In this document: in pieces, positions 17,569-25,518 of the stretch | Layout of the letters: every line of letters begins with the position of its first letter | How positions within the stretch are numbered: position 1 is the stretch's first letter | Source of the DNA: Chloroflexota bacterium | GTDB lineage: Bacteria > Chloroflexota > Chloroflexia > Thermomicrobiales > UBA6265 | Direction: 5' to 3' | Length of the DNA: 64,000 nucleotides | NCBI GenBank assembly: GCA_023389575.1 | Contig: JAEWEG010000015.1 | Coordinates: 22,557 to 86,556 of the forward strand | Notes under the pieces: generated by a model | Database searches by the model: none | The model's input: only the letters and a program-made list of their open reading frames with translations | What the model was told of the DNA's origin: nothing | Program-made: the position numbers and the translations under genes

Positions 17569-18558
17569 TTATTCGGCGACGGTGATCACGTTGTACATGC
17601 CGTGGTAGGCGTGGGGGGCGCTGTCGCCCATGTCCGGGAAGAAACAGATGACGAGGTAGGTGCCCGCCGGAAGGTCGAGCGGCACCCACTGGGATGTCCC
17701 ATGCGATTGCGTGCCGGTAATGCCCAGGAACTCGAAATCGGTTTCGGGGTTGAGCCCGGAGTAGGCGACGGGAGTTCCGGTCATCTCGCCCTCCATCTCC
17801 TCGTGCAGGACAACCTCGACCTGTTCGAGGGTCATGTCGTCGGGACCCTTCAGGAACTGCACGAAATGTGGCTGGGCGCCGATGTTGTCCACGCGGACCA
17901 GTTGTGCTCCGGCGACCAGTTCGCCTTCGGTCACCTCGATCACGTATTCGCCCATGGTGACGACCGCGCTGGTGGAGGGCTCGGCGAGGTCGGCGGGCAT
18001 CTCGCCGGTGACCTCGAACACGACGGGCGCCTGGGGGGCCATCGGGTCGTCGGCCCAGGCCACCCAACTCCCGGGAATGAGGTCAATGATGGCTTCGCCC
18101 GGGGAGCCATCCATGCTGTAGGCGCCACCGGGGAAGAGGGATTCGAAGTAGAAGGGCGGGATGCCGCCACCCGCTTCGGGTGAGGCCTCGTCATCGGCGG
18201 GTGCCGCTTCGCCTTCACCAGTCATTCCGGCCACGTAGGCGCCGATGGCGTCGAGGAATTCCTCGCCGGACATGCCAGCGGGCTGGATGAAGGACACTCC
18301 GCCCCCGCCCTGCTCGAGCATTTCATCGGAAATGGTGACATGCAGGTGATAGCGGCCGGCCGCGAGTGACCCGGGGATGCCCTCGAAACCGGTGGCGGTG
18401 ACATGGACATCGAGCGACGGGAATCCCAGGTCGGCGACCTGATCTTCAGGCGTCGCCACTTGCGCGGCCACGGCTGGTGAGAGAACGAGGGTTCCCAGAA
18501 CAACCGACGATCCCAAGGCGGCGGTGGAACCAATGAACTGACGGCGTGTTGTAGGCAT
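17569..18558 (-). CDS. Secreted Tat-exported cupredoxin-like protein 2
   Basis: A 329-residue exported paralogue of the protein at 12964-13857. The signal has TTRRQFIGST followed by an Ala/Val core. The mature chain has two beta-rich halves joined by an acidic, Glu/Ala/Asp-rich linker around residues 140-155. The second half ends with PAGTYLVICFFPDMG, then HAYHGM, echoing the Cys...His...Met layout of type 1 copper sites and matching the end of protein 1. The frame extends upstream to 18678, but GAGGAAG lies 7 bases before the ATG at 18558 and the signal peptide starts there. It has its own promoter region with the GGAAG repeats and lies downstream of the SARP gene's start, on the same strand. 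Confidence 0.7.
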   Translation of the reverse strand: MPTTRRQFIGSTAALGSSVVLGTLVLSPAVAAQVATPEDQVADLGFPSLDVHVTATGFEGIPGSLAAGRYHLHVTISDEMLEQGGGGVSFIQPAGMSGEEFLDAIGAYVAGMTGEGEAAPADDEASPEAGGGIPPFYFESLFPGGAYSMDGSPGEAIIDLIPGSWVAWADDPMAPQAPVVFEVTGEMPADLAEPSTSAVVTMGEYVIEVTEGELVAGAQLVRVDNIGAQPHFVQFLKGPDDMTLEQVEVVLHEEMEGEMTGTPVAYSGLNPETDFEFLGITGTQSHGTSQWVPLDLPAGTYLVICFFPDMGDSAPHAYHGMYNVITVAE

Positions 18559-18579
18559 GAAAGACTTCCTCACACTGCT

Positions 18580-18599
18580 GATCGCCTCCGTCAGCGATC
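18580..18599 (-). promoter_or_regulatory. Leader inverted repeat before cupredoxin-like gene 2
   Basis: GATCGC and GCGATC (arms 18580-18585 and 18594-18599) flank 8 bases. On the minus strand this starts GGATCGCTG, as in the leader of the paralogue at 12920-12940, and it is followed after 9 bases by the ribosome site in both. Confidence 0.45.
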
Positions 18600-18617
18600 C
18601 TGCACCTGTTGTAGCGA

Positions 18618-18651
18618 GGAGTTCTTTCAGAAATCTTCCAGCGCCGTTTCC
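18618..18651 (-). promoter_or_regulatory. GGAAG-type direct repeats (candidate SARP site 2)
   Basis: Read on the minus strand, three repeats stand in a row: GGAAACGGCGCT (18651-18640), GGAAGATTTCT (18639-18629) and GAAAGAACTCC (18628-18618), with 12- and 11-base spacing. They lie about 60 bases before the start, as does the array before the paralogue. Confidence 0.5.
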
Positions 18652-18728
18652 GGGCAGCAGCAGGCAGGGGGATGGCAAGGCACATGCCCTGCCGTCCCCG
18701 TGACGAGATAGGTGTGTTGTCGTCGGCG

Positions 18729-19811
18729 TTATTCGCTGTGGAACGCGTAGATGGTGGTGGAGGTGAATTCCTCGCCGGGACGCAGCACGACCGAGGGGAA
18801 CGACGGTTCGTTCGGGGAGTTCGGGAAGTGCTGGGTTTCGAAGCAGATGGCGTCCGTTTGGCGGTAGAGCTTGCCGCTGTGTCCGGCGATCGAGCCATCG
18901 AGCGAGTTTGAGGTGTAGACCTGCACGCCGGGCTCGGTGGTGAGGGTTTCCATCACGCGGCCAGAGGCCGGGTCCATGAGCCAGGCGGCCCTGGCCAGTG
19001 ACTGGTCGTCCGGCGTGGGGCGGTTCACGATGTAGTTATGATCGACGCCGCGCGCGGTGCGGATTTCCGGGTCGCTGGCGTCACGCAGCGCGTCGCCGAC
19101 GCGGCGGGCGGTGCGGAAGTCGAGCCCGGTGCCTTCGACCTGGGCGATTTGCCCGGTTGGAATCTGGTCCTGGTCGGTGGGCGTGAACTGGTCGCAGAAG
19201 AGCTGGAGGATGTGGTCCTCGATGGCGCCGCTGCCCTCGCCCGACAGGTTGAAATAGCTGTGATTGGTGAGGTTGAGCACGGTTGGCGCGTTGGTGGTGG
19301 CGTGGTAATCCAGCCGCAGGGCGTTCTCCGCGTTGAACGAGTAGGTGACGGAGACGGTGAGTTCGCCGGGATAGCCTTCGTCGCCATCGGGTGAGACGTG
19401 GGTGAGCCTGACCGCTGGCGCGCCGTCGATCTCGGTGACCTCGCTGGCCCAGACGTAGCGGTCGAACGGGCGAGCGCCGCCATGGGTGCTGTGGGGTGGC
19501 CGGTTGGCGGTGACGTTGATCGTCTTGCCGTCGAGTTCGAACGACGCGCCGCGCAGGCGGTTGGCGAAGCGTCCGAGCACGGAGCCGAAGTGCGGATTCT
19601 TGGCGATGTAGCCATCGAGGTTGTCGAAGCCGAGGACGACGTTGGCGAGTTCGCCATCGCGGCCCGCAACCCAGACTTCCTGGATGACGGCGCCAAAGGA
19701 GAGGATCGCGACGCGCGACCCGGCGTCGTTGGTGAGCACGAAGCGCTCGACGGGCGTTCCGTCGAAATCGCCGGCGTGCGACCGCACGATGTGTTTGTCC
19801 GTATTCGTCAC
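18729..19811 (-). CDS. galM: Aldose 1-epimerase (mutarotase), copy 2
   Basis: A 360-residue mutarotase, paralogue of the protein at 9024-10103. Key motifs are PPHSTHGGARPFD (substrate His), TNHSYFNLSGEG (catalytic His) and CFETQHFPNSPNEP (catalytic Glu). It would equilibrate alpha and beta anomers of hexoses. The start is a GTG at 19811 with GGAGGA 4 bases before it. It is preceded by 18 bases and the zinc-ribbon gene on the same strand, so the two are probably co-transcribed. Two mutarotases 9 kb apart fit a sugar-oriented genome, but the preferred sugar of each is not visible. Confidence 0.9.
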   Translation of the reverse strand: MTNTDKHIVRSHAGDFDGTPVERFVLTNDAGSRVAILSFGAVIQEVWVAGRDGELANVVLGFDNLDGYIAKNPHFGSVLGRFANRLRGASFELDGKTINVTANRPPHSTHGGARPFDRYVWASEVTEIDGAPAVRLTHVSPDGDEGYPGELTVSVTYSFNAENALRLDYHATTNAPTVLNLTNHSYFNLSGEGSGAIEDHILQLFCDQFTPTDQDQIPTGQIAQVEGTGLDFRTARRVGDALRDASDPEIRTARGVDHNYIVNRPTPDDQSLARAAWLMDPASGRVMETLTTEPGVQVYTSNSLDGSIAGHSGKLYRQTDAICFETQHFPNSPNEPSFPSVVLRPGEEFTSTTIYAFHSE

Positions 19812-19829
19812 TACGTCCTCCGGAGTGAT

Positions 19830-20111
19830 CTAGAAGTCGAAGAGTTCCTCAAGGAACCCGCCGCGCTTCTTCTTGCGCTTGCCATGGCGATCGTAGGTGT
19901 AGTCATCGTCGTCGTCGCGGTAGTCACGGGTGGCGGTGGTGGTCGCCTGGCGTGGTTCCGTCCGGGTGGGCGGGGGTACCGACGCGCGGTCGATGATCTT
20001 GTCGAGCTCGCCGCGATCGAGCCACACGCCCCGGCACTTGGGGCAGTAGTCGATCTCGACGTCGTTGCGGTCGCTCATCACGAGTTCGGTCTGGTCAATT
20101 GGGCATTGCAT
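19830..20111 (-). CDS. Small TFIIB-type zinc-ribbon protein
   Basis: A 93-residue protein with a single N-terminal zinc ribbon: Cys3 in MQCPID and the CPKC pair at residues 23-26, followed by RGVWLDRGELDKII, the signature of the zf-TFIIB family (COG3809). The rest is a charged, disordered tail with an Asp run (DDDDDY), a KRKKKR basic cluster and FLEELFDF at the end. Only three Cys are obvious, so the fourth zinc ligand may be the His/Asp in the loop or absent. GGAGAA stands 8 bases before the ATG. The function of the family is unknown. Confidence 0.8.
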   Translation of the reverse strand: MQCPIDQTELVMSDRNDVEIDYCPKCRGVWLDRGELDKIIDRASVPPPTRTEPRQATTTATRDYRDDDDDYTYDRHGKRKKKRGGFLEELFDF

Positions 20112-20204
20112 GGGGTGTTCTCCAGACGGTGTCTACAGGCATCATTGCCGCCGTAAGTGTACGTTGGCGAGGCAACGGGATTCGGCAGGCCCGCCGGAAA
20201 CAGC

Positions 20205-22817
20205 TCAGCTCCGGCCCGGTTTGAAGGTCACGATCGCGGCGGCGCCTCCGCGGCGCGTGGCAAGCGCCCGGTCGATCGCGGTGTCGAGCGCCTCGCGCGC
20301 CGTTTTCCCCGAGAGTTTCCGGTGACGAAGCCAGGTGACCATGCCCGGGTAGGCGGTGCCGTAGGCCGGATACTCGGGCTCCTCCACGGCGCGGATGATG
20401 CGCAGGCGCGACTTCGTGACGTGCTTGTACAGTTCGCGCAGGACCCAGGAGTGGAGCAGGTCGTGGTTGGCGGGCGCCTTGTACGGGATGCCTTCGAGCA
20501 GGAGCGCCAGTTGGAGCGGGAAGAGCAGTTCGGGCGTGCCGGTGTAGTCGATGGTCGCGCCGCCCTGCTTGTCGATCCACTTCAGCAGGCGCTCGATGTC
20601 CTTGACGGAGACGTAGTCGCTGGTGGTTTCGCTGCCCCTGGCGGCCGTCGCCTTGGTGGCGCGTGCCGGCCTGGCGGTGGCCGGTCCCGGTTTCGAGGCG
20701 CGGGGGGAGGCCGGTGTCGTCGTTCGCGTGGAGGCTGCCTTGCGCCCGGTTGATTTCGCCGCCGTGGCCGAGGCGGGGCGTGCGGTGACGGCGGGTTTCC
20801 TGGCGGTGGTGGCGCGGGAGGAACCGTTCGTCGCGGGGAGCGATACCTGTCTCGGTTTCGGTTCCTCGCGCGGACGTTCGAGCAGGCCGGCTTCGTAGAG
20901 GAAGGGGCTGTTCGATTCCTTCGCGGTGCTGGCGGGGTGACCGACGATGAGCGTGTTCGACGAGCGAGTCATCGCGACGTAGAACAGGCGACGCTCGGCC
21001 TCCATCTCACCGAACTCCCAGCGGGTGAGGGGGTCCGGGGCGATGGCTGACGAGACCCACGGCAGCACGACCGTATGCCACTGGCGGCCCTTGGCGCCGT
21101 GATAGGTGGCGAGTTCGACCCGGGGGCCGGACTGGCGGTTGGTCTCGGCCGAGCGTTCGATGAAACCCCGGAGCCGCTCGATGGCTTCCTCGCGGGTGGA
21201 GTCTCGCCGATTGAGGATGGTGCGGAGCAGTTCGAGCGGGCGCTCACTGGGATCCTGGCCTTCCTTTTCGCTGGAGTCGAAGCCGAGGAACCGCGATTCG
21301 ATGATCCTGAGTTCGTCCAGCGCGTTCTTCTGCTTGAGGAGCAGGGCGATGGCGTTCTCGAAGCCCTGCACCACACGCGACTGCATCTGGGGCTGGAGGA
21401 TGCTGATCAGTTCCGGCAGGGTGAGGCCGTTGAACTGGTTGATCTGGTCGTTCCGGACGAGCCGGGGGAACCAGGTGTAGCTGGCGATGGCCGGCCGGAG
21501 ATCGGTCACCTCCCGCACGCCCTGTTCGCGGAGGGCGGTGGCGAGGTCGAGCAGGGCGAGGGCGCTGGCCCAGGTCTGGATCAGGTCGCGGCCGGACTTG
21601 ACCGCGTGGGGAATGCCACTGGCGATGAGGTGGACCTGGATTTCGTCGAGGTGCTGGTTTCGCCGCGCCAGGATCGCGACGTCGCTCCAGTTGAGCGCGG
21701 GCGATTCGTCGATCTCCCGCTTCAGCCGGTCCACGATCTGGCGCGATCCGGCGAGGCGGTCGGTGGCTGAGACGAGTTCGATGGTGCCCGCCTCGCCGAC
21801 GCCGGAGCGCGGGGTCTTGGCGACGCGGTCGCGGTTCTGGCGAATGAGCTGGGTGGAGCGGTCGAGGACGGTTTTCGGGCAGCGGTAGTTGGTATGGAGT
21901 TCGTAGGAGGTGAAGGTACGACCGAACGGCTTGTCGGGCCGGATCAGGTAGCTGGCCGAGGCCCAGCGAAAGCCGTAGATGGCCTGGTCATCGTCGCCGG
22001 TGATCACGAGCGAGGCCTTGCGGGCGATGAGTTCGATCAGGGCCTGGTCGAGGGGGTTGATGTCCTGCACCTCGTCGACGATGACCTCGTCGTAGCGCTC
22101 CTGGATGCGTTCCGCGACCTCCGGATGTTGCTGGAGGAGGGTGAGGGCGCGCAGCTTCTGGTCCTCGAAGTCGATGAGGTTGCGGGTTTCGAGCTGTTCC
22201 TCGTACCGCAGGAACTCGCGCCGAAGCTGGATGGCGAACTCCTTCGCGTGCGTTTCCGCAGGGTAGTTGGCAAGGAATCGCTCGGGCACCAGGCGGGCGT
22301 AGTTCTTCTCGATCCAGCGCTTCACCTGCGAGGTGTTGAGATTCTGGGGATCGAAGAGGTGGCTTTTCAGCGTGCCGAACATGCCGGTAAGGACCATGCC
22401 GTCGGACTGCTCGATGAGGGCCGAGAGGAGCGGCTCGGCGGAGCCGTGGAAGACCTGGCTGGTGCGGTTCCGGGAGGATGGGAACTGGCGGGTGAGGATG
22501 GAAAGGCCGAAGGCGTTGAGGGTGCGGATTTCGACGTTGCCGGGAATGCCGAGGCGGCGCAGGGCGTTCCTGAACGAGGTGGCGGCCTGGTTGTCGAAGG
22601 TGAGGATCAGGAGGCGGGTTGGGGGTATGCCGGATTCGATGAGGTGACCCGCCCGGTGGGCGAGCGTTTCGGTCTTGCCGGACCCGGCTGGCGCGATGAC
22701 GCGGATCGAACGCTGGGACGAGGTGATGACCTGCCGTTGGGATGCATCCGGCGCGTGGCTGGTGGGAGGCGGGGCGATGCTCATGACATTCCGGGGTTGG
22801 GAACTCGCTGCTGACAT
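20205..22817 (-). CDS. UvrD/Rep-type DNA helicase with basic linker and extra C-terminal domain
   Basis: An 870-residue superfamily 1A helicase. Motifs in order are Walker A APAGSGKTET (about residue 42), Walker B VIVDEVQDINPLDQ, motif III GDDDQAIYGFRWA, motif IV-like TNYRCPKT, motif V ATYHGAKGRQWHTV and motif VI RRLFYVAMTRS. After motif VI comes a roughly 70-residue Ala/Thr/Lys/Arg/Pro-rich linker (about 655-725), then a folded tail of about 145 residues (LLKWIDKQGG to the end) that I cannot assign. The core suggests repair or replication-restart work on single-stranded DNA. The ATG at 22784 is an alternative start. The gene stands between repeat-bearing DNA and the zinc-ribbon gene. Confidence 0.88.
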   Translation of the reverse strand: MSAASSQPRNVMSIAPPPTSHAPDASQRQVITSSQRSIRVIAPAGSGKTETLAHRAGHLIESGIPPTRLLILTFDNQAATSFRNALRRLGIPGNVEIRTLNAFGLSILTRQFPSSRNRTSQVFHGSAEPLLSALIEQSDGMVLTGMFGTLKSHLFDPQNLNTSQVKRWIEKNYARLVPERFLANYPAETHAKEFAIQLRREFLRYEEQLETRNLIDFEDQKLRALTLLQQHPEVAERIQERYDEVIVDEVQDINPLDQALIELIARKASLVITGDDDQAIYGFRWASASYLIRPDKPFGRTFTSYELHTNYRCPKTVLDRSTQLIRQNRDRVAKTPRSGVGEAGTIELVSATDRLAGSRQIVDRLKREIDESPALNWSDVAILARRNQHLDEIQVHLIASGIPHAVKSGRDLIQTWASALALLDLATALREQGVREVTDLRPAIASYTWFPRLVRNDQINQFNGLTLPELISILQPQMQSRVVQGFENAIALLLKQKNALDELRIIESRFLGFDSSEKEGQDPSERPLELLRTILNRRDSTREEAIERLRGFIERSAETNRQSGPRVELATYHGAKGRQWHTVVLPWVSSAIAPDPLTRWEFGEMEAERRLFYVAMTRSSNTLIVGHPASTAKESNSPFLYEAGLLERPREEPKPRQVSLPATNGSSRATTARKPAVTARPASATAAKSTGRKAASTRTTTPASPRASKPGPATARPARATKATAARGSETTSDYVSVKDIERLLKWIDKQGGATIDYTGTPELLFPLQLALLLEGIPYKAPANHDLLHSWVLRELYKHVTKSRLRIIRAVEEPEYPAYGTAYPGMVTWLRHRKLSGKTAREALDTAIDRALATRRGGAAAIVTFKPGRS

Positions 22818-23051
22818 GAAAACGGGGACGGTGTTCCTCGTCTCCCTAGTGTAGCGGGGCGCGGCGGTTCTGGCCGGAGGTTGTCGCTCATGCGTTCGCC
22901 CGTGGAGCGCGAACCCAGAGTAGTGACAGGCCTCGTGCTTGTCACAGGGCGAACCATCCCATCGCTCATCCAGCCTCCGCGACTCAGAGGCGACTTTCCG
23001 CTCATTTCGGACCGCTCATGCTCGCGTGGATGAGGCTTTCGTGGGGCGGCG

Positions 23052-23124
23052 GGGGCTACAGAGTCCGGCTATGCCGTGAATGGAATGGATCGCGATCCGT
23101 GGCCGGAGCCGTCGCCCCGTACAT
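23052..23124. repeat. Palindromic intergenic element, copy C (73 bp)
   Basis: It begins GGGGCTACAGAGTCCGGC and ends GCCGGAGCCGTCGCCCC then GTACAT. It has the same length as copy B at 7254-7326 and matches it at 54 of 73 positions without gaps. Confidence 0.65.
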
Positions 23125-23153
23125 ATCCGCGAGCCTCATCCGGCACGATACCG

Positions 23154-23176
23154 GTGGCCGGCACAAGGCCGGCCAC
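23154..23176. terminator. GTGGCCGG/CCGGCCAC hairpin
   Basis: Perfect 8-bp stem (23154-23161 with 23169-23176) and a 7-base loop, downstream of the MogA-type gene on the minus strand. It could back up the hairpin at 23209. Confidence 0.45.
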
Positions 23177-23208
23177 TACCCGGGTGTGTTTTTCGGGGGA
23201 GGCCGTGG

Positions 23209-23227
23209 GGCCGGCATGAAGCCGGCC
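23209..23227 (-). terminator. GGCCGGC/GCCGGCC hairpin after the MogA-type gene
   Basis: Perfect 7-bp stem around ATGAA, starting 19 bases beyond the stop of the minus-strand gene that ends at 23246. A T-rich run appears further on in that direction only weakly. Confidence 0.5.
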
Positions 23228-23245
23228 GGAGGTTGTGGGCGGGGG

Positions 23246-24295
23246 TCAGGATTCGTCGGGTTCGTCGACGGTTTCCACGTCGTAGGTGGGGAATCGCCAG
23301 CCCATGTCGCGGTCGAGCAGGCCGCCGTAGCCGATGGACGCCATGTCCTGCTCGGTGACGGTTTCACCGCTCATCAGCCAGGGTAGGACGAGGTCGGCGA
23401 CGGTTGCCCGGGAGTACATGGAGCAGGAAGCCAGGTTGACGATCGGGAGGCCGGTGTCCTCGACCGCGGCCAGCCAGAACATGGAGCCGGGATGGGCTGG
23501 GGCGCCGAGGCGAATGATGTTGGCGCCGATCGCGGGCATCGCCTGGAGCGAGGCATCGAGCGGGTCCATCATGTTGCCGCCAGCGGTGAAGATCATGTTC
23601 GCGCCGTCCGCCTGGAAGCGCTCGATGGCCTCGTGGACGTGTTCCGTGTCGTTGGCGACGTAGACGAAGCCGAGCACCTCGCTGCCGTACCAGCGCACCT
23701 TGGCGGTGACGGACGCCTCGAACCGGTCGCGCATCTTTTCGGCGAGCCCTTCGGTGACGACGATGCCGACCCGGTGCGGCAGGTAGGGCTTGACCTCGAG
23801 GATGGGCTGCTCGCGGGCGGCGATCAGTTCCTCCACGTTCGCGAGGGTGGATTCGGGCATGGCGACGGTGCCGATCTTGGCCCCGGCCACGATTTTGCCT
23901 GGCACCACCGGCAGCCGGTCGAGCACGGTGAAGAGGCCGAGCGGCGCCTGGTTGTTGACCAGTTCCACGGCGGCGGGATCGACGCGGAGCAGTCCCTTGG
24001 TTTCCGCGACGACGTTCACCCGGCTCTGGACCGGCTTGCGAGCCATGAGCCCAGGGCCCATGGCGAGGCGGGCCAGCCTGGCGGCCGCCTCGTCTTCATG
24101 GATTTCGCCGGGTTCCAGCCGGATCGCGTGAATGGGGGAATCGAGCCGGGCGACGAGATCCAGGTCTCCGGCGTCGAGAACCTGGCCCTTGCGAATGCGG
24201 CCTCCCCCGGGAACCTTCACCTCATGGGTCACGATCGCGCCTTCGAGGCGACCGGTGAACGAGGGGGAAGCCGGGTCGATGACAAATGCCTGCAT
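23246..24295 (-). CDS. Molybdopterin-binding (MoCF/MogA-type) domain protein
   Basis: A 349-residue cytoplasmic protein. The first 150 residues resemble a beta-barrel/MoeA-like start (VPGGGRIRKGQVLDAGDL). The second half has a MogA/MoeA-like core: GIVVTEGLAEKMRDRFE, then the loop IFTAGGNMMDPLD, which stands where the molybdopterin-binding GGTG-type loop sits, followed by GAPAHPGSMFWLA. This arrangement fits the stand-alone molybdopterin-binding proteins often found near molybdoenzymes, but none is adjacent here. The role in cofactor handling is inference. AAGGG stands 5 bases before the ATG at 24295; an upstream start at 24322 is less likely. Confidence 0.65.
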   Translation of the reverse strand: MQAFVIDPASPSFTGRLEGAIVTHEVKVPGGGRIRKGQVLDAGDLDLVARLDSPIHAIRLEPGEIHEDEAAARLARLAMGPGLMARKPVQSRVNVVAETKGLLRVDPAAVELVNNQAPLGLFTVLDRLPVVPGKIVAGAKIGTVAMPESTLANVEELIAAREQPILEVKPYLPHRVGIVVTEGLAEKMRDRFEASVTAKVRWYGSEVLGFVYVANDTEHVHEAIERFQADGANMIFTAGGNMMDPLDASLQAMPAIGANIIRLGAPAHPGSMFWLAAVEDTGLPIVNLASCSMYSRATVADLVLPWLMSGETVTEQDMASIGYGGLLDRDMGWRFPTYDVETVDEPDES

Positions 24296-24390
24296 GATGT
24301 CCCTTCTTCGGGTGATATCCACCCTTTCCGGGAATTATCGGACAGATGGGGGCCGCCAGGGCCCGCCGGGCAGGCAGGTGGTGACCGGAT

Positions 24391-25518
24391 TCATGGTGTT
24401 TCGAGGGGCAATCGGATGGTGACGGTGGTGCCTTCGTCGAGCCGGCTGGTGGCCGAGATCGACCCGCCGTGGGCCACGACCAGGCCGCGGGCGATGGCGA
24501 GCCCGAGGCCACTGCCACCGGAATCGGCCGACTTCTCGAACCGCTCGAACATGCGCGTGGCGGCCTCCTCGCTCATGCCACAACCGGTGTCCTCGACCTG
24601 GATGAGTACCTCGTCTCCCACCTGGCTTGTCCGCAGGGTGATGGTTCCGCCCTCGGGCGTGTAGCGGAGGGAGTTGGTCACCAGGTTGTCGAGTACCTGC
24701 GTCATGCGAAACGGATCGATCCGAACGGTTGGGGTCGTGTATGGGTCGGCGACGACGATAACGCCCTTGCTGGAGGCCACGGCGCCGAACGACGCGGCGA
24801 CATCGCGGATGAGGTCGCCAGGATCCGTGTCCGCGAAGTGGAGGCTGATCGCGCCGGCCTCGGTGTTGGCGAGCACCTGCAGGTCGTTCAGCAGGTGACC
24901 CATGGCGCGGGTGCGCTCCAGTAGTGGTTCGAGGTGCTCCCTGTCGGCGGGATAGACGTCGTCGAGCATCCCTTCGATGGTGCCTTGGACGATGGCGAGC
25001 GGGGTACGCAGTTCATGGGTGACATCGGAGAGCAGGCGCTGACGCTGCTCCTCGTTGGCCTGCAACCGCTCGGCCATGGTGTTGAACGCGGCGACGACTC
25101 CCCTGGATTCGCGCGGGCTCCGTGTGGTGACGCGGGCCGAGTAGTCCCCTTGGGCGACGCGGTCGGCGGCATCGATCACCTGAGCGAGCGGCCGGAAGGC
25201 GCGCACGATCTTCCGGACCAGCAGGAAGGCGATGGCGCCGATCGCCAGCAAGGCGATTGGCGGCCAGAAGAACGGTCCTGGTGGCCCTTCGCCGTCGGGC
25301 GGACCCCAGGTTTCGCCGATGTGGTTGATGATGGCCAGCGCGATACAGCCGAGGATGAAGATGCCGATGGTGAGGATGGCGAAGCGGCGGCCGATCGCCC
25401 GGCCTGGCCCTGGACCGTGGGGGGGCCAGGGCTCGCCCTCCGGCCACCAGGGGGGTGGCTTGTCGCCTGGAGGCCCGCCAAATGGGCCGCGATGCTGAGG
25501 ACCCTTAGGAGGAGGCAT
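24391..25518 (-). CDS. Sensor histidine kinase with Pro/Gly-rich N-terminus
   Basis: A 375-residue membrane kinase. Residues 1-45 are extremely rich in Pro, Gly and Trp (PPPWWPEGEPWPPHG). Two close membrane helices lie near 49-70 and 85-105, leaving almost no extracytoplasmic loop, so it probably senses within the membrane or through a partner. HAMP, then HisKA with DVTHELRTPLA, N box LVTNSLRYTP, G1 DTGCGMSEE and G2 GSGLGLAIARG follow. Its ATG overlaps the end of the regulator gene by 14 bases, which shows co-translation. It is the last gene of a three-gene operon starting at 26604. Confidence 0.92.
   Translation of the reverse strand: MPPPKGPQHRGPFGGPPGDKPPPWWPEGEPWPPHGPGPGRAIGRRFAILTIGIFILGCIALAIINHIGETWGPPDGEGPPGPFFWPPIALLAIGAIAFLLVRKIVRAFRPLAQVIDAADRVAQGDYSARVTTRSPRESRGVVAAFNTMAERLQANEEQRQRLLSDVTHELRTPLAIVQGTIEGMLDDVYPADREHLEPLLERTRAMGHLLNDLQVLANTEAGAISLHFADTDPGDLIRDVAASFGAVASSKGVIVVADPYTTPTVRIDPFRMTQVLDNLVTNSLRYTPEGGTITLRTSQVGDEVLIQVEDTGCGMSEEAATRMFERFEKSADSGGSGLGLAIARGLVVAHGGSISATSRLDEGTTVTIRLPLETP

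Larger units (their letters stand above)
22818..23245. other. 428-bp gene-free stretch with palindromes
   Basis: No coding sequence is supported. It holds repeat copy C (23052-23124) and two compact hairpins (23154-23176 and 23209-23227). The left part has short inverted repeats such as GTGACAGGCC...CTTGTCAC near 22924-22946. The promoter of the helicase gene should lie at the left end. Confidence 0.55.
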
